A stretch of DNA of 12,862 nt from Gammaproteobacteria bacterium (GTDB taxonomy: Bacteria > Pseudomonadota > Gammaproteobacteria > Pseudomonadales > UBA7434). The stretch lies in contig JAJRPK010000211.1 in assembly GCA_024280785.1 (NCBI GenBank), positions 1 to 12,862 of the forward strand. Direction: 5' to 3'. Below, in pieces: positions 1-7,604 of the stretch; within the stretch, counting starts at the first letter, position 1; the number at the start of each line of letters is the position of its first letter. The notes under the pieces were generated by a model. It ran no database searches. It saw only the letters and a list, made by a program, of their open reading frames with translations, and was not told the DNA's origin. The translations under genes and the position numbers were made by a program.

Positions 1-2
1 CC

Positions 3-422
3 GAAGCCAGTTCCTATGACTCTGACATATACTTTTTAAAAGAAAAATTTGATGCGGGTGCAAACAGTGCAATTACACAATATTTTTTTAATTCAGATGC
101 TTACGGCAATTTCATCGAACAGTGCACCCGAATCGGAATTACCCAACCTATTTACCCTGGTATTATGCCTATAATAAACTTTGATAATTTGAAACGTTTT
201 TCACAAAACTGCGGTGCAGAAATACCGCGGTGGTTAGGCTACCGAATAGAATCTTTAAAAGACGCGCCCGAGGACTTACAAAAATTTTGCACCGATTACC
301 TAACAACACTGTGTGAAAAATTATTAGTGGGCGGCGCACCAGGAATTCACTTTTACACCATGAACCAGACTGGCCCCACCTTAGAAATATGTAACAACCT
401 AGGCCTCAGCGCCACCTCCTAA
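3..422 (+). CDS. metF: 5,10-methylenetetrahydrofolate reductase (C-terminal part)
   Basis: This is the last 139 codons of a gene whose start lies off the left edge; the frame is open from base 3 to a TAA at 420-422. MetF is a cytosolic FAD enzyme that reduces 5,10-methylene-THF to 5-methyl-THF, the methyl donor for methionine synthesis. Family-typical segments are visible: the stretch around GANSAITQYFF near the start (the beta strand and helix of the TIM barrel), the PIYPGIMPI segment, and the C-terminal GAPGIHFYTMN motif, which closely matches the end of bacterial MetF. The enzyme is usually just under 300 residues, so roughly half is present. An internal ATG at 165 is in frame but lies within the conserved PGIMPI segment and is not the start. 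The stop codon lies inside a 16-bp tandem duplication that continues towards rsmE, 32 bp downstream on the same strand, so the two may be co-transcribed. Confidence 0.93.
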   Translation, partial: EASSYDSDIYFLKEKFDAGANSAITQYFFNSDAYGNFIEQCTRIGITQPIYPGIMPIINFDNLKRFSQNCGAEIPRWLGYRIESLKDAPEDLQKFCTDYLTTLCEKLLVGGAPGIHFYTMNQTGPTLEICNNLGLSATS

Positions 423-450
423 GGCAAGCACAACCTAAGGCGAGCACAAC
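419..450 (+). repeat. 16-bp tandem duplication across the metF stop codon
   Basis: Two adjacent copies, CTAAGGCAAGCACAAC (419-434) and CTAAGGCGAGCACAAC (435-450), differ at one base. The first copy carries the metF TAA stop. The second brings an AAGG Shine-Dalgarno-like sequence to within 14 nt of the rsmE ATG. It fills almost the whole gap between the two genes. Confidence 0.85.
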
Positions 451-454
451 CAAA

Positions 455-1201
455 ATGCGGCAATCTAGAATATACTGTCAAGAGCCCCTTTCGATTGGCA
501 GCACGATTTTTTTAGACGAAAGAAATAATCATTACCTTCTGCATGTGCTGCGAGTTAAACCCCGGCATTCCCTAATTTTGTTCGATGGCAGCGGTCACGA
601 TTATCGAGCCACGGTAACTACAGTTTTACGTAAAAAAATTGAAGTCTTTATAGATGAAGAAATCGACGCCTCAAGTATTGCCCAGGAGTCACCATTAAAC
701 ATCGCTCTTGCTATTGCCATATCTAAAGGCGAAAGAATGGACTGGGTCATGCAAAAATCCACCGAGCTAGGTGTCACATCTATCCAGCCATTAGTCACTC
801 AGCGAGTCGACGTTAAGCTCAATTCGGAACGCCGTCAAAAGAAGCTAGAGCATTGGCGCAACATCGTAATAGGTGCCTGCGAGCAATCTGGCCGCTCGAT
901 CCTGCCCGCTGTGGGTACGCCCTTAAACATATCAGACTGGCTAACAACTGCCGAGCCGTGTGACTTGAAACTTTTATTACGCGCCGACGGCAGCGAATTT
1001 TCCCACGTTTCTAACAATAGAATACCGCCCGCTAGTGTCAGTATACTCATTGGCCCAGAAGGAGGGTTAAGTGGAGAGGAAATTGTTGCTGCCGAGAAAA
1101 CGGGGTTTATCGCCATTCGATTTGGCAACAGAATACTGAGAACAGAAACCGCCCCTATCGTCGCTATTTCTCTTCTACAAGCGCATTGGGGTGATTTTTA
1201 A
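455..1201 (+). CDS. rsmE: 16S rRNA (uracil(1498)-N3)-methyltransferase RsmE
   Basis: This 248-residue protein is the expected length for RsmE (E. coli about 243). It transfers a methyl group from S-adenosylmethionine to N3 of U1498 in 16S rRNA on the 30S subunit. The N-terminal ~75 residues form the PUA-like RNA-binding domain. Residues ~80-245 form the SPOUT (trefoil-knot) methyltransferase domain. Diagnostic motifs are KSTELGV (101-107), EQSGR (143-147), the SAM-binding loop IGPEGGL (199-205) and the C-terminal LRTETA (228-233). The ATG at 455 is chosen because the protein then begins with the conserved pattern RIYCQEPL. The Shine-Dalgarno is weak (AAGG, 14 nt upstream). It follows metF by 32 bp and ends 14 bp from the oppositely oriented chpC. 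In P. aeruginosa rsmE also lies just beyond the chp genes, which supports conserved synteny. Confidence 0.95.
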   Translation: MRQSRIYCQEPLSIGSTIFLDERNNHYLLHVLRVKPRHSLILFDGSGHDYRATVTTVLRKKIEVFIDEEIDASSIAQESPLNIALAIAISKGERMDWVMQKSTELGVTSIQPLVTQRVDVKLNSERRQKKLEHWRNIVIGACEQSGRSILPAVGTPLNISDWLTTAEPCDLKLLLRADGSEFSHVSNNRIPPASVSILIGPEGGLSGEEIVAAEKTGFIAIRFGNRILRTETAPIVAISLLQAHWGDF

Positions 1202-1215
1202 AACAATGTCAGAAT

Positions 1216-1695
1216 TTAGCTATTGAGTGTGTAAGCGAGCAAGTGCTGTTCTACCCATCCCATATTGGGAATCCCTGCCGTTAAATCCGCCACAGCTACA
1301 GATAAAGCTTCTGCCCGGCCTCGCGGACGGCCTTCGTGAATTTCTATATCTTCGTCGTAAATCTCCATCATCGTTGGCGTATCGCTAATCACTATAGCGT
1401 AATACGGAAGATGTCCATGTTCTGCTGTACCGTTGATAATGGCGACACGAGTAACTGCTTCGGCTTCAATAAGACCGGCTCCATTTAATGCTTCAAAACT
1501 AACGAGGGGCAAAGTTAATCCCCGCCAGACAATCGTGCCCACATGCCACTCAGGAGAATCCGCTTGAATTAAAATTTTTCCAGCGCGAAATATCTCTACC
1601 ACCGTTGCGTCAGGTAAAAGCAAACCGTCTACCTGCAGCGGCAAGTAGATGGCCGAAATAGTAGGTGATGAGAAAGCGTTAGAGTATTGTTGCAT
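1216..1695 (-). CDS. chpC: CheW-like coupling protein ChpC
   Basis: This 159-residue soluble protein has a CheW-like fold and is the last gene of the leftward Pil-Chp block. CheW-type proteins link chemoreceptor arrays to the CheA-type kinase, here presumably PilJ or another receptor to ChpA. The visible CheW features are an N-terminal strand pair (IYLPLQVDGLLLPDATVVEI, 16-35), a WHVGTIVWRG segment (50-59) followed by LPLVSFEAL (62-70), and a receptor-like second half with VTRVAIING (81-89) and YYAIVISD (98-105). The name rests on position directly after chpA, length close to P. aeruginosa ChpC (about 168 aa), and clear difference from the second CheW protein of the window (PilI). The ATG at 1695 has a GGA six bases upstream. 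The gap to the chpA stop is 93 bp. In Pseudomonas a CheB-like gene, chpB, sits here; it is absent. A generic CheW protein is the alternative reading. Confidence 0.8.
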   Translation of the reverse strand: MQQYSNAFSSPTISAIYLPLQVDGLLLPDATVVEIFRAGKILIQADSPEWHVGTIVWRGLTLPLVSFEALNGAGLIEAEAVTRVAIINGTAEHGHLPYYAIVISDTPTMMEIYDEDIEIHEGRPRGRAEALSVAVADLTAGIPNMGWVEQHLLAYTLNS

Positions 1696-1788
1696 TTGAA
1701 ATCCATCTGTTCATTTAATAGCGGTCTTACTTAATAGTGCAGGTTAAAATTCAAGCATTGGAAATAACATCCAGCGCCAAATTAAAAA

Positions 1789-4700
1789 TCAAGTTCCAAA
1801 TCTTTCCGTTGTATCAGAAACTACTGAGAGTACTTCTTCAATCGTTTCGAACAGTATATTCTCTTGATAGGGTTTGCCAAGAAAACAATTGGCTCCTAAG
1901 CCTAATGCGCGTTCACGGTGTTTATCCCCCGTTCGCGAAGTGATCATTATCACGGGGATATCCGCTAACCGTTCATCGTTGCGAATTCGAGCCAGCACTT
2001 CAAACCCATCCATTCTTGGCATTTCAATATCTAATAAAATAAAGTCGGGCTTTATATCTTCTAGTTTTGTCATCGCATCTAAGCCGTCTTTCGCGGTTGC
2101 GACATCAAAGCCTTTACGCTCCAATAATCGAGTGGTTACCTTCCTAACCGTAACCGAATCATCAATAACCATTCCTAATGGACAAGCACGTGCTGTCTCT
2201 GTAGTAAGATTTGCGTTACTTCCCACTACACAAGCTTCCGATCGAGTCAGTGCAATTAAGTCCGTAATCATCACCACACTACCATCACCCAGCACTGTAG
2301 CACCGGCGATACCTTCGAGGTTGGTAAATTGTTTACCCAAACCTTTTACTACAATTTCTCGACTTCCTAACAATCTATCTACTTGTAACGCTACAAATTG
2401 ATCAGCGCCTCTTACTAACAATATTGGTAATGCAGCAAGCATATCAGGATTACTTTGATAAACACTACCGTTAACTAGATTACCTAAATATTGAAAATCA
2501 TACTGCTGTCCCGCATAAAAGAATTCAGCTGCATTCTCACCGTAGTACTCTTCCAACTCAAACGGGCTAACCCTTACAATCCCCTCAATCGAATCTAATG
2601 GCACAGCCAGAGTTTCGCCACCCGCACTAACTAAAAGTACTCGGTTCATTGAGACCGTAAACGGCAATCTAAAAACAAAGGTGGCCCCCTGTCCGGGAAT
2701 CGATCTTAGATCAACAGTTCCACCTAATTCTTTAATATCACTTTGCACGACATCCATGCCAACACCACGACCCGATATTTGAGTAATCGACTTTGCAGTA
2801 CTAAATCCTGGAGCAAAGATAAAACGTATTATCTCTTCGTCTGAGAGAGAATCGCCAGCTTGCATTAAACCAAGTGAAATGGCTTTTTTCCTAACAGCAT
2901 CGACGTCAACTCCCTTACCATCATCGCTCAGTTCAAGTACAACATCTCCTCCCTCGCGATGAATGTTTAGTCGAATCGCTCCTTGACCCACTTTTCCTTG
3001 TCGCTCGCGATCTTCCGATGATTCAATACCGTGATCAATCGCGTTTCGCAGAACATGCTCTAACGGAGCAACCATGCGATCTATCATTGACCGATCGAGT
3101 TCACCGCCCGCATTATTAACATCAAATCTTACTGGTTTATTAAGCTCGCCACTCACCTGTCGCACAATACGGCGCAGACGAGGAATGATATAGCGAGACA
3201 AAGGAACCGTTCTGGTTTGCATCAACCCTTCTTGCAAACTGGTATTAATTCTGGCCTGTTGAAGCAACAAGGTTTCCATATTGCGATTTTTTTCGCTCAA
3301 TGTTGCCTTCAAATCTTGTAAATCTGAAGCCGACTCAACTAAAGACTTAGATAACTGCTGCACTTGAGAGTAGCGATCCATTTCCAGTGGATCAAATTCT
3401 TCATGACCTTTGCTTTCTACCTGCTCTCTACGAAAGCTTATCTGTGCCTCTGTCTCAATTTCCAGGCGACGTAGTTGCTCTCTAAGACGTTCGACAGTCG
3501 AATCAATTTCATCAATACTTTGAGAGAAGTCGTTAACCTGTTCTTCAATGAGCGAACGAGATATGCTCGTTTCGCCCGCCAAATTAACTAGTTGCTCAAG
3601 TAAATCTGGCGATACACGGACCATTTCTACCGGCCGTTTTTCATCTTCGATTTTTCCGTTATCACCGGCAGACTCTACGCCTGAAGAACAACTATCTTTA
3701 GTTGCAAGCTGATCTCCAATATCATTAATCGCACCTATCAAGTCAGCAACAAAGCTACTAACTTTATCAAAGAAACTGCTATTAGTTTTGGTGTCGCCAT
3801 TACTGGCACTTTGCAATAATGTTTCAAATTCATGGCTTATGTCGCCAATACCGTTAAGACCAGCCATGCGTGCGCCGCCCTTAATTGTGTGTAACGGGCG
3901 CAGCAGGCTCTCAAGGTAAGACATATCTTTACGGGTTTTAAGCCAAGATTGCACCGCCGCCTCAACACCTTCAATTAGATCTTCACATTCCTCTAAAAAT
4001 ATTGAAACAATTTCCTCATCAATATCGTTAGCAATACCGCTGTGCTGATCGTCTTCTACAACTCTGGATTTGCTGATCAATTGCTGCTGTAACAGGTGTT
4101 CAACCGAAACCATATCGTCTAACACGCTAATAGATACAGAGTTTTCAATGGATTGTCCCGCTGCTGCTCGATCTAACATATCTTCTAATTCAGAGTGAAT
4201 TCCTGATAGAGCAAGATACGCTTGGTAGTTAAGCCCGCCTATAGAAAAACAACGGTACGCTTTTGACAGTGAGCAACATACGTCTTTAATAGAAGTATGC
4301 GGACCACCATCTATAGATTGCTCTAATAGACTTAAAGCTGTCAGCATACTGTCAAATGACGCTGGAGTTGATCCCCCCGTACGCCACTCTTGTAAAAATT
4401 CACGCGTATTAAACAGCAAGTCACTCGGTAACATTTTTCCTTCGATATTTTTCTCGGAGTGAATAATTGCTGCAACGGCTTCATTAAGTTGAGCCAATAC
4501 TCTCTCTGCGCTGTCTCTATCCAGTACCCTTCCATTGATCGCTGGCAACAAAATATCGTAAGTTGCTTGAAGGAGTTGGTTTTCTTGGCTACTAGCTGAA
4601 CCCCGCTGGCGAATACAGTGAACCAATTTTTCCGCAGGTTCTGCAAGCTCAGCAATCGGTTGGTTCTCCGCGATTCCAGCGCCACCCAATATAGTATGGA

Positions 4701-7530
4701 AAGCGCGCTCAACAGCCTCTGAGGGACAACGACTTTGATCGATTAAATCACTTTCCAGATAAGCAGCAACCACGCCTAACTGAACATCTAATTCACTAAT
4801 AAAAATAGTTTGAAGATAGCTACTATCCTCAGCACTGTCGTTAAATAGTTCTGTAACTATTTCATCACTGGCACTATCCTCTGTCTCTTTATTTTCGATA
4901 CTATTATCGATAGAAACCGTTGCTTCTTCTGCCAAAGCTTCCAAAGAGGTATCGTCTGTAACGCTAGTTACCTCATCACCTTGGATATCTTCATTGATCG
5001 ACTGTTTATCGTCATTATTATTAGTAATCGTTGAGAAACTGTCAGAATCAGCAGTCGCTGGGTCTATGCTAGCCTCGTCCTCTGAGAGATTAGGTATAGA
5101 CGGAACGTCTATCGATGCCGCAAGAACATTGTTTTCATCCGAATCTTGTGCCGAAATTTCTGCATTAACGAGATCAACGTCAGCAACATTAACGGAAGCT
5201 ATCTCAACATTATTCAACAGCGCTAAACTCAATCCAATTTCAACGTTGGCAGTCTGGTCACTAGCCAACAACTCTGCTCGCTCAATTAAACTCTGCATAG
5301 ACGGTAGATGAGGTACGACCCGCTGAGAAAATGCCTCTATCAAATGCGGCATATACTCACCAGCTTCGGCAATTATCTCAATTCGCTGCGAATCAATAGG
5401 CATCGATTTATCTGCCATCGAATTGATTAAACCTTCAATGGCCCACGCCGTGTCTCCGAGATGTTCCGCCGCCGCCATTCGACCACTGCCTTTTAGTGTG
5501 TGGTAGGCTCGGCGAATCTCCGTAAACTGTTCGCCCACCTCGGCATTGGCGGACCATTCAGGGACCACGGCTTGAAGCGCCTCCATTACCTCATCAGCTT
5601 CCTCAAGAAATATCTCGGCTATATCATCGTCGATCTCTGTATCAAGCGACGCGCCCGGTGCTAACGACGCTATCTTTGTACTTTGTTCAAGCTCTGTAGT
5701 TTCTGCAGTACTCACCGAACTTACATTTTCGATAAGAATACTATCAGTCGTTTCTAATACCTCTGTTGCTACGCTATCCTTTTCTGTAGTAACTTTTTCA
5801 ACAACTTTTTCAGCAGCTTTTTCAGTAGCTTTTTCAGTAATAACAGGGGGCTTCAAATTATTCAACACAGATAACAGCGGCTCATACACGGCTTCCTGTT
5901 GATTATATTTAGCAGCCTCAATATAAGCCTCTATAGCGGATAAAACATTCATTGATAAACGGATGCTAGATTCATTCTTCTCAACAACTAACTCTCTTTG
6001 AACAAACTCTCCACATTGATCCAAGGCAGAAACTAACTCACTTAGCCCCAGTATGCTCATCGCCCCCGAAGCCTCACTAATTTGGCGAGGAATTGCACTT
6101 AAATCATCAAAGTCTAAAGAAAGTGATTCGCAGTCAAATCCACCATCAGATCGGCTACGTGCATCCAGGTTTTCAATAATTCGCGTTATAATTTTCTTTG
6201 CTTCTTGTAAAACTTTACTTTCGCTGTCATTGCGGCCACGTTCGAGGTACTGCTGCTGAAAGGACACTTCAACTAGTCGTAGACGCTGAGCAATATCTTG
6301 CACCGTTTCTTTATCTTGTTGACCGTACTCTGGCTTATCTACCGTTTCAGAGAGCCCCTCTAGCTGGCTAACGATAATTTCCAGTTGCTCAGATTGATCA
6401 CTATAATTTATTAGCTGAAAAGTGAATTTTATTGTTTTCGCCGTCGTGACCATCTCCTTAAAAGCAGACGCATCTAAAATGGTGTCATCCGTTTTTTCCA
6501 GAGCTACTGTAAGAATCGTAATATCTTGTGTTATCCCTTCATACACGATACCCATAGTCTCGGCATCAGGGCTACCTAAATGCATTAGATCCGTTGACCT
6601 CATGCCACCCAATGCGTCAAATAACTGATAGTTATTTCGCAGCTCAACAGCAGAAGAAAGCTCGCTATCACTGATAGCTATACAAAAAAGTAACTCCCTT
6701 AACAACTGCTCACTTTCGGAATTCGACGGACCTGCTATTTCCGTTGGCTGGGAGTTATCTTCAAATTTTGCCAAGAAACAGTTAGCCCACTCAAGGCATC
6801 GTGCGACCGTGTACTTAACGCAAAATGAAGCCCGCGCAGAGCTTTCAACAGCTCCGGCTAGAAGTACCGTCACGATATCGAGAATATTAATGTCGAAACC
6901 AGAAGGGTCCGCTTGATCAAACGCTACGCGCACTGACTTCACGGTGGTATGAAGCTGAACCAACTGACTCTGGTGATTGTCACTCTGCTGATCAATTGAC
7001 GCTAATAGGGATTTTCCACTTTCTATTAGCGAAGAGATCGCCGCACAATCGGAAGGTTTATACGTGTTCGCTTTTTTTAGCTGGGGTTTAAAATGTACAT
7101 CGTCAACTAACAGCGGAAGAAGGCATACCGCTCTTATATTATTGATGACCGATATAAGAGCACCTGGCTTTTCATAGTGCCGTTTCTGCGTGCGTTCTAA
7201 ATAACTTGGTAACTGCGATAGCCCACCCAATAAGGCCTGATAGGCATCTTCTTGATTCGAATAGCTTGAGTTAATTATCGCATCACAGAGAGACTCTAAC
7301 TGCTCCACAAGCAATACGGCAGAATCAATGCCTACTTGCTGTAAGCTCTTGCGGACCGCTTGTAAGCTCTCTTTGCAGTCACATAATTTTGATTCATTAT
7401 TCGCACCCGATAAATAAGACTCAATGGCAAGGCGCGCCGATAATAAATCTTTATCCAGGCCCATCGAAACCCAATCAAATGACCGCTGTTGGTCCTTTTC
7501 TATCATATCCACGTTTCTCTTAACAGGCAT
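1789..7530 (-). CDS. chpA: ChpA, giant hybrid chemotaxis histidine kinase of the type IV pilus system
   Basis: This 1,913-residue cytoplasmic CheA-type kinase has a C-terminal receiver and is the centre of the Pil-Chp pathway. Domains in order: an N-terminal FimL/ChpA-type helical region (~15-560) without a phosphorylatable H-box; a Lys/Glu repeat linker (~563-585); Hpt1 with HTLKGSG (His677); an acidic Ser/Thr/Asn-rich linker (~785-900); Hpt2 with HTILGGAG (His945, lysine replaced by Leu948); a degenerate Hpt-like helix set (~1060-1150) with Ser1087 where His would be; Hpt3 with HTIKGGA (His1214); a dimerisation/coiled region (~1305-1425); the HATPase domain with N-box HVLRNAIDHGIE (1492-1503), DDGKGVD (1536-1542), FSTA and GRGVGMDVV (1587-1595); a CheW-like domain (~1625-1760); and a receiver with Asp1790/1791, Asp1834, Thr1864 and Lys1886. 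Pseudomonas ChpA is about 2,470 residues, so this one is compact. The ATG at 7530 has GGA five bases upstream. A second in-frame ATG (Met9) exists. The gene begins 74 bp after pilJ. Confidence 0.95.
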   Translation of the reverse strand: MPVKRNVDMIEKDQQRSFDWVSMGLDKDLLSARLAIESYLSGANNESKLCDCKESLQAVRKSLQQVGIDSAVLLVEQLESLCDAIINSSYSNQEDAYQALLGGLSQLPSYLERTQKRHYEKPGALISVINNIRAVCLLPLLVDDVHFKPQLKKANTYKPSDCAAISSLIESGKSLLASIDQQSDNHQSQLVQLHTTVKSVRVAFDQADPSGFDINILDIVTVLLAGAVESSARASFCVKYTVARCLEWANCFLAKFEDNSQPTEIAGPSNSESEQLLRELLFCIAISDSELSSAVELRNNYQLFDALGGMRSTDLMHLGSPDAETMGIVYEGITQDITILTVALEKTDDTILDASAFKEMVTTAKTIKFTFQLINYSDQSEQLEIIVSQLEGLSETVDKPEYGQQDKETVQDIAQRLRLVEVSFQQQYLERGRNDSESKVLQEAKKIITRIIENLDARSRSDGGFDCESLSLDFDDLSAIPRQISEASGAMSILGLSELVSALDQCGEFVQRELVVEKNESSIRLSMNVLSAIEAYIEAAKYNQQEAVYEPLLSVLNNLKPPVITEKATEKAAEKVVEKVTTEKDSVATEVLETTDSILIENVSSVSTAETTELEQSTKIASLAPGASLDTEIDDDIAEIFLEEADEVMEALQAVVPEWSANAEVGEQFTEIRRAYHTLKGSGRMAAAEHLGDTAWAIEGLINSMADKSMPIDSQRIEIIAEAGEYMPHLIEAFSQRVVPHLPSMQSLIERAELLASDQTANVEIGLSLALLNNVEIASVNVADVDLVNAEISAQDSDENNVLAASIDVPSIPNLSEDEASIDPATADSDSFSTITNNNDDKQSINEDIQGDEVTSVTDDTSLEALAEEATVSIDNSIENKETEDSASDEIVTELFNDSAEDSSYLQTIFISELDVQLGVVAAYLESDLIDQSRCPSEAVERAFHTILGGAGIAENQPIAELAEPAEKLVHCIRQRGSASSQENQLLQATYDILLPAINGRVLDRDSAERVLAQLNEAVAAIIHSEKNIEGKMLPSDLLFNTREFLQEWRTGGSTPASFDSMLTALSLLEQSIDGGPHTSIKDVCCSLSKAYRCFSIGGLNYQAYLALSGIHSELEDMLDRAAAGQSIENSVSISVLDDMVSVEHLLQQQLISKSRVVEDDQHSGIANDIDEEIVSIFLEECEDLIEGVEAAVQSWLKTRKDMSYLESLLRPLHTIKGGARMAGLNGIGDISHEFETLLQSASNGDTKTNSSFFDKVSSFVADLIGAINDIGDQLATKDSCSSGVESAGDNGKIEDEKRPVEMVRVSPDLLEQLVNLAGETSISRSLIEEQVNDFSQSIDEIDSTVERLREQLRRLEIETEAQISFRREQVESKGHEEFDPLEMDRYSQVQQLSKSLVESASDLQDLKATLSEKNRNMETLLLQQARINTSLQEGLMQTRTVPLSRYIIPRLRRIVRQVSGELNKPVRFDVNNAGGELDRSMIDRMVAPLEHVLRNAIDHGIESSEDRERQGKVGQGAIRLNIHREGGDVVLELSDDGKGVDVDAVRKKAISLGLMQAGDSLSDEEIIRFIFAPGFSTAKSITQISGRGVGMDVVQSDIKELGGTVDLRSIPGQGATFVFRLPFTVSMNRVLLVSAGGETLAVPLDSIEGIVRVSPFELEEYYGENAAEFFYAGQQYDFQYLGNLVNGSVYQSNPDMLAALPILLVRGADQFVALQVDRLLGSREIVVKGLGKQFTNLEGIAGATVLGDGSVVMITDLIALTRSEACVVGSNANLTTETARACPLGMVIDDSVTVRKVTTRLLERKGFDVATAKDGLDAMTKLEDIKPDFILLDIEMPRMDGFEVLARIRNDERLADIPVIMITSRTGDKHRERALGLGANCFLGKPYQENILFETIEEVLSVVSDTTERFGT
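5791..5838 (-). repeat. Four-copy 12-bp tandem repeat inside chpA (Lys/Glu linker)
   Basis: Four consecutive 12-bp units with the plus-strand pattern (A/G)(A/G)CTTTTTCA(A/G)(C/T) lie at 5791-5802, 5803-5814, 5815-5826 and 5827-5838; the last two are identical. On the coding strand they encode a four-residue period of the form (T/A/V)EK(A/V), at about residues 565-580 of ChpA. This is an acidic/basic helical linker just before Hpt1. The unit is a multiple of three, so copy-number changes would keep the frame. Confidence 0.85.
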
Positions 7531-7604
7531 TTCTATCCGCTTGATTGATATGTTAGTAAATAAGCATGCCGACTAAATAGGGACTTAAACAATAAGATCT
7601 AAAG

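Noticed and set aside
1199..1218. Bidirectional terminator between the convergent rsmE and chpC ends
   Set aside because: Only 14 bp separate the stop codons and no stable inverted repeat is visible; the genes may end by other means or overlap in transcript.
1789..7530. Several open frames on the plus strand and in other minus frames within chpA, pilJ and gshB
   Set aside because: They lie wholly inside strongly recognisable genes, have no family-like sequence or ribosome binding sites, and are explained as shadows.
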